Source of the DNA: Deltaproteobacteria bacterium
GTDB taxonomy: Bacteria; Desulfobacterota; Desulfobacteria; Desulfobacterales; ETH-SRB1
DNA length: 6,220 bases
Assembly (NCBI GenBank): GCA_003647525.1
Contig: QMMZ01000134.1
Location: 1-6,220, forward strand
Direction of reading: 5' to 3'
In this document: positions 1 through 5,261 of the stretch, piece after piece
How positions within the stretch are numbered: the first letter of the stretch is position 1
How the letters are laid out: every line of letters starts with the position of its first letter
Notes under the pieces: generated by a model
Told to the model about the DNA's origin: nothing
The model's input: only the letters and a program-made list of their open reading frames with translations
The model's database searches: none
Translations under genes and position numbers: made by a program

Positions 1-59
1 TATACTTTAAGCTCGATTAGCCGTTCCTCAAGATCAAATTTGTCCAGTTCCTTCGACAT
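1..59 (-). CDS. Four-helix-bundle (S23-type) protein, N-terminal fragment
   Basis: Reading the minus strand from 59 leftwards gives ATG and 18 further codons (MSKELDKFDLEERLIELKV) with no stop before the window edge. A purine-rich AGGGA Shine-Dalgarno-like stretch lies about nine bases upstream. The opening with F-D-L-E-E-R-L resembles the start of the four-helix-bundle proteins first known from 23S rRNA intervening sequences, which are common in Desulfobacterota and are about 120 residues long. Their function is unknown. The start codon lies inside a repeated nonamer (see the repeat at 52-88), an arrangement I recall from relatives of this family. Only 19 residues are visible, so the family call rests on a short match; that this is a real gene start is somewhat firmer. 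Confidence 0.5.
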   Translation of the reverse strand, partial: MSKELDKFDLEERLIELKV

Positions 60-88
60 TCATAATTCCCTGTTCGACATTCGACATT
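52..88. repeat. Three copies of TTCGACATT
   Basis: The nonamer TTCGACATT occurs at 52-60, 73-81 and 80-88, the last two overlapping by two bases. On the minus strand each reads AATGTCGAA, so every copy carries an ATG. The copy at 52-60 supplies the start codon and first residues (M-S-K) of the leftward gene. The Shine-Dalgarno-like AGGGA lies between the first and second copies. Confidence 0.8.
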
Positions 89-287
89 CAAAAAATGCCC
101 TTTACTATCTTATTAATTACTTTTTTGTATTGCACCCAATCTCCCCAAATTACTATCAAAGCCTTATAAAATTTGAAAATTAAATTGAATTAGCTTAAAA
201 GTCAAAACAATTTTTTTGACATAAATTTCTTATTATGTAACAGTTCAGCCACTAAGGCACAAATAAGAGAGCTAAACTATTACCTTT
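89..287. other. AT-rich divergent spacer with no gene seen
   Basis: This stretch separates the leftward partial gene from hom. It is rich in A and T and has stops in all frames. I saw no convincing riboswitch, leader peptide or attenuator hairpin. A TTGACA hexamer is present at 216-221, but no -10 box lies at normal spacing from it. Confidence 0.5.
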
Positions 288-293
288 TATAAT
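288..293 (+). promoter_or_regulatory. Possible -10 box for hom
   Basis: TATAAT, a perfect match to the sigma-70 -10 consensus, lies at 288-293. Transcription would begin near 300, leaving a leader of roughly 20 bases before the ATG at 322. No good -35 hexamer stands 16-18 bases upstream, so the call is weak. It overlaps the upstream ATG at 292; if it is used, translation must start at 322. Confidence 0.3.
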
Positions 294-321
294 GATAATG
301 AAAAAAAGGGTTATTGTTGGT

Positions 322-1638
322 ATGAAAGAAATAAATATAGGTTTACTCGGTTATGGTACGGTTGGTACAGGTACTGCAAAAATTTTTATTGAAAGCAAAG
401 ATCTTATAAGCTCACGGGTTGGAACTGCTCTGAATCTGAAACGTATTGCCGACATAGATATTAATAGAGACAGAGGAATAAAATTCAATGAGGGCGTTCT
501 GACTACCGATGCTTTAGGAGTTGTTGACGATTCAGAAATCGACATTATTGTCGAGCTGATTGGAGGAGAGGGAATTGCGAAGGACTTAATTTTAAGAGCC
601 ATTAATAACGGAAAGCATGTCGTTACTGCAAATAAGGCGCTTCTTGCAAGCTACGGCAATGCCATATTCAAGGCAGCAGATGCAAAAGGTGTTGATCTTG
701 CCTTTGAAGCAAGTGTTGGCGGGTGCATACCGATTATCAAAACTTTGCGTGAGACCCTGGTCGGGAACCAGATTAATTCAATGATCGGTATTTTAAACGG
801 TACATGCAATTATATCCTTTCAAAAATTACAGATGATAAGAGCAGCTTTGAAAACGCTCTGTCCGAAGCACAAGCGAAAGGATTTGCAGAGGCGAATCCA
901 ACTCTGGATGTGGAAGGCATTGACACAGCTCACAAACTAGCCATATTGTCATCACTTGCCTATGGAATGGAAATCAATCTTAACGATATTTATATTGAGG
1001 GAATTTCTGGGATTAACCCCCTTGATATTGAGCTCGCTGGACAGTTTGGATACAGGATAAAACTCCTTGCGATCAGCAAAAACAGGGGAAATAAAGTCGA
1101 AACAAGAGTACATCCTACTATGATTCCCTTTGACAATCTTCTTTCCAATGTCAACGGCGCGTTAAATGCAATTGCAGTGTCCGGCGACGCGGTGGGTAAT
1201 ATAATGCTTTACGGGCATGGAGCTGGCATGATGCCTACTGCCAGCGCTGTAGTCAGCGATACGGTTGATCTTGCACGCAATCTTTTATCCGGCGCCAGAA
1301 AAAGAGTCCCTTTGCTTTCATACCAAATGGAAAACATTAAAAAAATTCCTGTTATGTCTATTGACGAAATCTTTACTAACTATTATTTCAGGTTCTCGGT
1401 ACTGGATCAGCCCAGCGTACTTTCGAAGATATCAGGCATTTTAGGCGATCATGGAATCAGTATTAAGTCTGTCCATCAGAAAGGACGAAAATCAAAAGGT
1501 TCGGTTCCAATAGTCATGCTGACACATCTCGCCGGAGAAGCCGGCGTAAAAAAAGCTTTGTCTGAAATTACTTCCCTTGAGATTGTAAAAGACAAACCGG
1601 TTCTTATACGAATCGAGGATGAAAACAGTCAGGATTAA
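322..1638 (+). CDS. hom: Homoserine dehydrogenase
   Basis: This cytoplasmic enzyme reduces aspartate semialdehyde to homoserine with NAD(P)H, at the branch to threonine and methionine. From the ATG at 322 the product is 438 residues, normal for the monofunctional ACT-containing form. The N-terminal Rossmann motif is G10-x-G12-x-x-G15 (GYGTVG), followed by TANKALL at 102-108 with K105. The substrate domain carries GILNGTCNYIL (156-166) and E190, D201 and K205, which correspond to yeast E208, D219 and K223. A C-terminal ACT domain (about 354-430) suggests feedback control by threonine. An in-frame ATG at 292 would add ten residues (MIMKKRVIVG), but it lacks a ribosome site, overlaps a possible -10 box and precedes the usual family start. 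AAAGGG at 305-310 serves 322, with a rather long gap. Small oddities are N192 where AEADP is usual and GGCIP where GGGIP or AGGIP is usual. Confidence 0.95.
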   Translation: MKEINIGLLGYGTVGTGTAKIFIESKDLISSRVGTALNLKRIADIDINRDRGIKFNEGVLTTDALGVVDDSEIDIIVELIGGEGIAKDLILRAINNGKHVVTANKALLASYGNAIFKAADAKGVDLAFEASVGGCIPIIKTLRETLVGNQINSMIGILNGTCNYILSKITDDKSSFENALSEAQAKGFAEANPTLDVEGIDTAHKLAILSSLAYGMEINLNDIYIEGISGINPLDIELAGQFGYRIKLLAISKNRGNKVETRVHPTMIPFDNLLSNVNGALNAIAVSGDAVGNIMLYGHGAGMMPTASAVVSDTVDLARNLLSGARKRVPLLSYQMENIKKIPVMSIDEIFTNYYFRFSVLDQPSVLSKISGILGDHGISIKSVHQKGRKSKGSVPIVMLTHLAGEAGVKKALSEITSLEIVKDKPVLIRIEDENSQD

Positions 1639-1647
1639 TGTGATAAC

Positions 1648-1682
1648 AGTTTACGGTTTACGGTTAACAGTTGACGGTTAAA
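1648..1682. repeat. Five tandem heptads, GGTTTAC type
   Basis: Starting ten bases after the hom stop there are five in-register 7-mers: AGTTTAC, GGTTTAC, GGTTAAC, AGTTGAC and GGTTAAA. They are the inverted counterpart of the GTAAACC-type heptads at 1742-1783, so the two blocks could pair as a long imperfect stem around the hairpin at 1700-1723. Confidence 0.8.
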
Positions 1683-1699
1683 ATGTTCTGCCCTATGCA

Positions 1700-1723
1700 T
1701 TCCTACGCTGGAGCATGGAGGAA
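1700..1723. repeat. REP-like imperfect palindrome
   Basis: The arms TTCC (1700-1703) and GGAA (1720-1723) enclose TACGCT (1704-1709) and AGCATG (1712-1717), with a two-base GG loop, a two-base GA bulge at 1718-1719 and one C-A mismatch. It looks like a decayed copy of a GC-rich palindrome (type TTCCCACGCT..AGCGTGGGAA) that I recall as recurring between genes in many Proteobacteria. It lies centrally between the two inverted heptad blocks. Confidence 0.55.
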
Positions 1724-1741
1724 CGAAAAAAAGCGTGACCT

Positions 1742-1790
1742 GCAAACCGGCAACCGTAAACCGACAACCGTAAACCATGAACCGTTAGGT
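1742..1790. repeat. Six tandem heptads, GTAAACC type
   Basis: The in-register 7-mers are GCAAACC, GGCAACC, GTAAACC, GACAACC, GTAAACC and ATGAACC (1742-1783), ending in GTTAGGT, whose AGG serves as the thrH ribosome site. The block is the inverted partner of 1648-1682. The reading frame of thrH is open back to 1671 through these repeats, but that stretch is low-complexity repeat and not protein. Confidence 0.8.
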
Positions 1791-1796
1791 AAAAAT

Positions 1797-2396
1797 ATGT
1801 ATATTGTCTGCTCAGATTTGGAAGGAGTTCTTGTCCCTGAAATATGGATAAATGTAGCCCAAAAGACCGGTATTAAGGAACTTGAACTGACTACGCGTGA
1901 TATACCTGATTATGATGTATTGATGAAAAAAAGACTTTCCATTCTTCATAAACATGGCCTGAAAATAGATGATATTAAAGAGGTTATAGATTCCATGGAA
2001 CCGCTTGAAGGTGCAGTGGAATTTCTTGAGTGGCTTCGATCATGCGTCCCGGTGATAATTGCCTCAGATACATTTGTTCAATTCGCAGGACCTTTAATGA
2101 AAAAACTTGGATGGCCAACTCTTTTTTGTAATTCTTTGCAAATAAATCCTGACGGCTCAATTAATGGGTATGCCCTACGCCTGCAAGACGGCAAGCGGCG
2201 GGCGATATTATCTCTAAGAAACCTTAATTATAAAACGATAGCTGTCGGCGACTCATATAACGATGTTTCCATGCTCAAAGAAGCTGATACAGGTATTTTT
2301 TTCCGCCCGCCTGATAATATAAAAAATGAGTTCCCCGAACTTACTGCATCATATTCATATGAAGAGTTAAAAAACATTATCCAAAAAATTATTTAG
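1797..2396 (+). CDS. thrH: ThrH: phosphoserine phosphatase / homoserine phosphotransferase
   Basis: This is a HAD-superfamily enzyme close to Pseudomonas ThrH, which dephosphorylates phosphoserine and can transfer the phosphate to homoserine. The hallmark DLEGVLVPEIW starts at D7, the nucleophile (D7-L-E9 replaces the usual DxD). TTRDIPDYDVLMKKRL follows, then motif II SDTF at 90-93, K133, and motif III GDSYND at 151-156. At 199 residues it is close to the family length of about 205. The start at 1797 is chosen because the family begins M-x-I-x-C-x-DLEG and AGGT lies six bases upstream; the frame runs open upstream only through repeats. It sits behind hom, which makes its acceptor homoserine. 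This suggests that ThrH provides the homoserine kinase step, in place of or beside ThrB. The stop codon TAG (2394-2396) straddles the left edge of a palindromic element. Confidence 0.93.
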   Translation: MYIVCSDLEGVLVPEIWINVAQKTGIKELELTTRDIPDYDVLMKKRLSILHKHGLKIDDIKEVIDSMEPLEGAVEFLEWLRSCVPVIIASDTFVQFAGPLMKKLGWPTLFCNSLQINPDGSINGYALRLQDGKRRAILSLRNLNYKTIAVGDSYNDVSMLKEADTGIFFRPPDNIKNEFPELTASYSYEELKNIIQKII

Positions 2397-2538
2397 TGCC
2401 CGAACAAAAACTAGAAAATTTTTTCAAGTTCAAGGAAGGCGCAAATTTTAACCGCAGGAATACATGGGGTATTTTGAGGATTAAAATTTGCGCCTGACGC
2501 AGAAATTGGGAAAATTAGCAGTTTTCGTTCAGGCACTA
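2394..2538. mobile_element. MITE-like palindromic element with TA ends
   Basis: This is a 145-bp non-coding unit symmetrical about position 2466. Its outer 19 bases (2394-2412 and 2520-2538) pair with two mismatches; inside the flanking TA the end reads GTGCC[C/T]GAAC. Inner arms AGGCGCAAATTTTAA (2437-2451) and its exact complement (2481-2495) lie equally far from the ends, leaving a 29-base centre that is itself partly self-complementary (AATAC..GTATT). It begins and ends in TA, as expected from a TA-duplicating (IS630/Tc1-like) transposase acting in trans. It contains no coding frame of note. Alternatively it is a non-mobile intergenic palindrome that folds in mRNA; no U-tract makes it a standard terminator. 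Confidence 0.7.
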
Positions 2539-2549
2539 GTTAGGACATT

Positions 2550-2954
2550 ATGATAACCTATAGAATAACATATCGTGTAATTTACGGTGATACGGATAAT
2601 ATGGGTGTTGCCTATTATTCAAATTACTTGCGCTGGTTTGAAATGGGTCGCACAGAATTTTTTAGATATCTGGGACTTACTTACAAAAAAATTGAAGAAA
2701 GGGGAATTTTTCTACCTGTCTCAGAGGTCTATTGCAAGTATTTATACCCTGCACATTACGATGATATTCTGATAATAGAAACTTCTTTAGACACAAGCGT
2801 TAAAGCTAGTATGAACTTTAATTATCTCATATTAAGTGAACAAGGGAATACAATACTTGCAAAAGGAAAAACCAGGCATGCCTTTACTGACCGTAGCGGT
2901 CAAGTAGTCCGTCCTCCGAAATTATTAACGGAACTTATTGCAAAAAGTGCCTAA
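2550..2954 (+). CDS. Acyl-CoA thioesterase, YbgC/FadM (4HBT) family
   Basis: This single hot-dog-domain protein of 134 residues is the usual family size. The N-terminal stretch GDTDNMGVAYYSNYLRWFEMGRTEFF matches the 4-hydroxybenzoyl-CoA thioesterase signature. D16 aligns with catalytic Asp17 of the Pseudomonas enzyme, and the conserved N-Y-L-R-W-F-E helix follows. Later family features are VSEVYCKYLYPAHYDD and ILAKGKTRHAFTD. It should hydrolyse an acyl-CoA or related thioester in the cytoplasm; the true substrate cannot be read from sequence. TAGGA at 2541-2545 is the ribosome site, only four bases from ATG. The last codons (A-K-S-A-stop) fall within the AAAAGTGCCTAA repeat that fills the next spacer, so the extreme C-terminus may be repeat-derived. 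No signal peptide or membrane segment is visible. Confidence 0.9.
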   Translation: MITYRITYRVIYGDTDNMGVAYYSNYLRWFEMGRTEFFRYLGLTYKKIEERGIFLPVSEVYCKYLYPAHYDDILIIETSLDTSVKASMNFNYLILSEQGNTILAKGKTRHAFTDRSGQVVRPPKLLTELIAKSA

Positions 2955-3016
2955 TAAAAAGTGCCTAAAGTGAGCTAAAGTGCCTAAAGTGAGCTAAAGT
3001 GCCTAAAATGCCTAAA
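2945..3016. repeat. Tandem GTGCCTAAAGTGAGCTAAA repeat
   Basis: Two perfect tandem copies of the 19-mer GTGCCTAAAGTGAGCTAAA lie at 2961-2979 and 2980-2998. Partial units are at 2947-2953 (GTGCCTA), 2999-3007 (GTGCCTAAA) and 3008-3016 (ATGCCTAAA). The first partial unit supplies the stop codon of the thioesterase gene. There are no unique spacers, so it is not a CRISPR. Confidence 0.85.
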
Positions 3017-3125
3017 GTTGTGGTACGCCTTCGGCGTGCTAATTGATAACATCGGAATGGAAACTGTTACACTTCCCTATGCATTAATGATTCAAGAAAT
3101 CTTTATATAAAATGGCAGAATACCT
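3017..3125. other. Spacer core with small hairpin
   Basis: This region lies between the inverted repeat blocks. It holds a short perfect hairpin, ACGCC-TTC-GGCGT (3025-3037), followed by TGCTAATTGATAA, then about 80 AT-rich bases with no gene. A similar module (CGC..GAAGGGCGCTAATTTATAA) recurs in the same direction at 3176-3200, outside the second repeat block. The 11-mer CCCTATGCATT (3075-3085) also occurs at 1692-1702 in the hom-thrH spacer. Confidence 0.5.
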
Positions 3126-3170
3126 TAACTTTAGGCACTTTAATATACTTTAGCTCACTTTAGGCACTTA
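3126..3170. repeat. Inverted copy of the 19-base repeat
   Basis: TTTAGCTCACTTTAGGCAC at 3149-3167 is the exact reverse complement of the 19-mer at 2961-2979. A second partial inverted unit (AACTTTAGGCACTTTA) precedes it at 3127-3142. The blocks at 2945-3016 and 3126-3170 could therefore pair around the core at 3017-3125. Confidence 0.85.
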
Positions 3171-3173
3171 TAG

Positions 3174-3201
3174 TTCGCACCGAAGGGCGCTAATTTATAA
3201 T
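3174..3201 (+). promoter_or_regulatory. Candidate sigma-70 promoter for hldE
   Basis: A perfect -10 TATAAT at 3196-3201 is preceded, with a 16-base spacer, by TTCGCA at 3174-3179 (4 of 6 matches to TTGACA). Transcription would start near 3208 and leave a leader of about 40 bases. The promoter lies in the second copy of the CGC/GCTAATT module next to the inverted repeat, so the repeat may have brought it. Confidence 0.4.
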
Positions 3202-3249
3202 ATATTTAAACATAATGGGTTTTGTAACCGTGAACCGTTATTGGATTTT

Positions 3250-4698
3250 ATGAATACATACATATCAAATTTTAATAAATGCAAAATCCTCGTTGTCGGA
3301 GATTTGATGGTCGATGAATATTTATGGGGAGATGTTGACCGGATATCACCTGAAGCACCTGTCCAGGTAGTATCGGTCAAAAATGAAAATTATACCTTAG
3401 GCGGGTCCGGCAATGTTGTAAATAATCTTGTTGAACTTGGCGCAAAAGTGTCAGTAATAGGTATAACCGGCACTGACAGGCACGGCAACCTGTTGCTAAA
3501 AGAGTTAAATGAAATAGGGGTCGATATAACAGGCGTTGTTCAGGAACCCGGCAGGCCAACTACAAGGAAAACAAGAATTATTGCCGCAAATCAGCATGTG
3601 CTCAGAATAGACAGGGAAACAAAAAGAGAAATATCAGCCAAAACTTTTGAACTCCTCGCAGAATTTATTAAAGAAAAAATCTCCGCAACTGATCTGGTTC
3701 TGATTTCCGATTACGGAAAAGGACTTATAACAAAATCCTTGCTTTCAAAACTGATCGAATCTGCTGAAAAGCACAAAAAAATAACGATTGCTGATCCAAA
3801 AGGACTCGATTTCTCTAAATATTCAGGGATATCATTGCTTACTCCAAACAGAAAAGAAGCAGCGCTTGCCGCTGGAACTGAAATTTCAGACGAATCAGCT
3901 CTCATAAAAGCAGCAAATAAAATCCTTGATACTGTTAGCATAGACAACCTGCTTATCACATGCGGCAAGGACGGTATGATTCTTTTTGAAAAGAACAAAG
4001 AAGCTTATAAAATCAGAGCGAAAGCCAGGCAGGTCTATGACGTTTCAGGGGCAGGAGATACTGTACTCGCTGTTATAGGGCTCGCATTGGCATCAGGAGC
4101 ATCATTAAAAGATAGCGCAGCCATAGCAAACACTGCTGCCGGAATTGTCGTAGGCAAAGTTGGAACTGCCACTGTTTCAAGCAAAGAACTTGCATCAGCA
4201 TTAACGCCCTATTCTGATTACACTATATTTAAACAAAAAACATTAACTGAACTTGAATCAATAACAAAAGAATTGAAAAAAAACGGCAAAAAAATTGTTT
4301 TGACTAACGGCTGTTTTGATCTGTTACACTCAGGTCATATCATGCTTTTTTCTGCTTCAAAACAGCTTGGTGATATTCTTATAGTTGCCATTGACGATGA
4401 TGCTTCAGTAAAATCGCTTAAGGGGCCGGGAAGACCTGTAATTAGTGAAAGTGAGCGTGTCAAAATGCTTGGCGCACTTGACAGCATTGATTATGTTGTA
4501 GTCTTTTCTTCAAACGAACTTACAAAACTTATTCAAATCATACAGCCTGATATACTAACAAAGGGCAGCAATTATAGTTCTGAAGAAGTTTTTGGACACG
4601 AACTTGTCGAACACTATGGCGGAAGAGTTGCCCTTATTCCTGTAATAGAAAATATTTCATCGACCAGTATAATTAATAATATCAAGAGAGATCTTTGA
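3250..4698 (+). CDS. hldE: Bifunctional heptose-7-P kinase / heptose-1-P adenylyltransferase
   Basis: HldE (RfaE) phosphorylates D-glycero-D-manno-heptose-7-phosphate at C1 and later adenylylates heptose-1-phosphate, giving the ADP-heptose precursor of LPS inner core. The product is 482 residues (E. coli 477). The N-terminal PfkB kinase domain (about 1-320) shows GDLMVDEYLWG, GGSGN (51-55) and DVSGAGDT (264-271) with catalytic D270. The C-terminal nucleotidyltransferase domain (about 345-482) shows GCFDLLHSGH (354-363), RPVISESERVKML, KGSNY (438-442, where KGGDY is common) and ISSTSII near the end. Both halves look intact. The ATG at 3250 is preferred; an in-frame TTG at 3241 would add only M-D-F and directly abuts repeat sequence. 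The ribosome site is weak (GGA at 3243-3245). The DUF167 gene follows after six bases. The call implies an LPS-bearing organism. Confidence 0.96.
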   Translation: MNTYISNFNKCKILVVGDLMVDEYLWGDVDRISPEAPVQVVSVKNENYTLGGSGNVVNNLVELGAKVSVIGITGTDRHGNLLLKELNEIGVDITGVVQEPGRPTTRKTRIIAANQHVLRIDRETKREISAKTFELLAEFIKEKISATDLVLISDYGKGLITKSLLSKLIESAEKHKKITIADPKGLDFSKYSGISLLTPNRKEAALAAGTEISDESALIKAANKILDTVSIDNLLITCGKDGMILFEKNKEAYKIRAKARQVYDVSGAGDTVLAVIGLALASGASLKDSAAIANTAAGIVVGKVGTATVSSKELASALTPYSDYTIFKQKTLTELESITKELKKNGKKIVLTNGCFDLLHSGHIMLFSASKQLGDILIVAIDDDASVKSLKGPGRPVISESERVKMLGALDSIDYVVVFSSNELTKLIQIIQPDILTKGSNYSSEEVFGHELVEHYGGRVALIPVIENISSTSIINNIKRDL

Positions 4699-4704
4699 AA
4701 AACA

Positions 4705-5052
4705 ATGCATAACAATATGTTATTTTTGCAGGAAAAACCGCAAGGCATATTTTTCAAGGTCTTTGTTCAACCAAAATCTTCAAAAAATATGATTACAGGA
4801 ATTTACGGTGATGCAATTAAAATCAAGCTCACAGCTCCTCCGGTAGATGGCGCCGCCAACAAAATGTGCATTAAATTTCTTGCAAAATGCTTTAAGGTTC
4901 CAAAGACATCATTAGAAATAATATCAGGGCACACCGGCCGGACTAAGTACGTGCTTTATAAGCAAAAACATAATAATAAAGACAGACGGGAAGACATTGA
5001 GCGTTTCAAGAAGGTGTTTGAACAGTTATTAAATGCTAAAAAAACAGCTTGA
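4705..5052 (+). CDS. DUF167 / UPF0235 (YggU-like) protein
   Basis: This small cytoplasmic protein has 115 residues from the ATG at 4705, or 111 from a second ATG at 4717, which gives MLFLQEKPQG and may be the true start. Neither has a clear ribosome site, and the six-base gap after hldE suggests translational coupling. The family signature is clear: VFVQPKSSKN, then IKIKLTAPPVDGAANKMCIKFLAKCF, then SLEIISGHTGRTK. The biochemical role of the family is unknown. The domain normally ends shortly after S-G-x-x-x-R-x-K. Here a lysine-rich, probably helical tail of about 30 residues (from roughly KQKHNNKDRRE to the end) extends it. The stop codon overlaps the -35 box of the tRNA promoter. Confidence 0.88.
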   Translation: MHNNMLFLQEKPQGIFFKVFVQPKSSKNMITGIYGDAIKIKLTAPPVDGAANKMCIKFLAKCFKVPKTSLEIISGHTGRTKYVLYKQKHNNKDRREDIERFKKVFEQLLNAKKTA

Positions 5053-5077
5053 CATTCTTTCTTAATATATCTATTTT
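5049..5077 (+). promoter_or_regulatory. Promoter of the tRNA gene
   Basis: A perfect -35 TTGACA (5049-5054) is followed after 17 bases by TATTTT (5072-5077, 4 of 6 to TATAAT). Initiation would fall near 5084, about eight bases before the tRNA. The -35 box overlaps the stop codon of the DUF167 gene (5050-5052). Confidence 0.6.
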
Positions 5078-5091
5078 GTTTTTTTCATTGA

Positions 5092-5168
5092 TGCGGGGTG
5101 GAGCAGTATGGTAGCTCGTGGGGCTCATAAGCCGCAGGTAAGAGGTTCAAATCCTATCCCCGCTACCA
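5092..5168 (+). tRNA. Initiator tRNA-Met (CAT), with degenerate stems
   Basis: This 77-base cloverleaf has anticodon CAT at 5126-5128 and encoded CCA at 5166-5168, and it lines up base for base with E. coli tRNA-fMet. Initiator marks are the unpaired 1-72 position (T5092 against T5164), D-stem pair A11-U24 (GAGC/GCTC) and loop CTCATAA. Acceptor pairs 2-7 are perfect and the T loop TTCAAAT is normal. However, the anticodon stem TGGGG (5119-5123) against GCCGC (5131-5135) keeps only two Watson-Crick pairs: 31-39 and 28-42 are G-G, and 27-43 is T-C. The T stem has a G-A mismatch (5142 against 5156). Initiators normally carry three G-C pairs here. It has its own promoter and terminator, so it may be expressed, but it could be a decaying copy or contain sequence errors. 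Confidence 0.8.
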
Positions 5169-5178
5169 GGATGATATC

Positions 5179-5210
5179 AAGGGCTTAGATAATTTTCTAA
5201 GCCCTTTTTT
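5179..5210 (+). terminator. Rho-independent terminator after the tRNA
   Basis: A perfect 10-bp stem AAGGGCTTAG (5179-5188) / CTAAGCCCTT (5197-5206), with an 8-base AT loop, runs into a T-tract (5205-5210) that continues as GTTTTATTTT. It should end the tRNA transcript and isolate it from the helicase gene. Confidence 0.9.
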
Positions 5211-5261
5211 GTTTTATTTTATTTACAACCATTAAAATTATTATAAAGACCGAGAAAAAAC

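Noticed and set aside
216..239. TTGACA at 216-221 as a -35 box for hom, with TATTAT or TATGTA as the -10.
   Set aside because: The -10-like hexamers at 231 and 234 are only 9 and 12 bases away, and nothing acceptable stands at 16-18 bases.
1671..1796. Open extension of thrH upstream of 1797 (42 codons).
   Set aside because: It consists of heptad repeats and a REP-like palindrome, no relative of ThrH has such a leader as far as I recall, and AGGT plus ATG at 1790-1799 gives the normal family start.
2587..2772. Plus-strand open frame of 61 codons inside the thioesterase gene in another frame.
   Set aside because: It is fully contained in the conserved hot-dog gene and has no own ribosome site or family resemblance.
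2947..3016. Tandem repeats that could suggest a small CRISPR array.
   Set aside because: The units are directly adjacent, with no unique spacers, and no cas gene is nearby.
3195..3998. Minus-strand open frames opposite hldE (3195-3380, 3377-3559 and 3711-3998).
   Set aside because: They lie on the opposite strand of a well-conserved gene, show no recognisable protein features and have no ribosome sites that stand out.
5222..5247. TTTACA / TATAAA as a promoter for the helicase gene.
   Set aside because: The spacer is only 14 bases. The helicase must have a promoter after the terminator, but this pair is not convincing.
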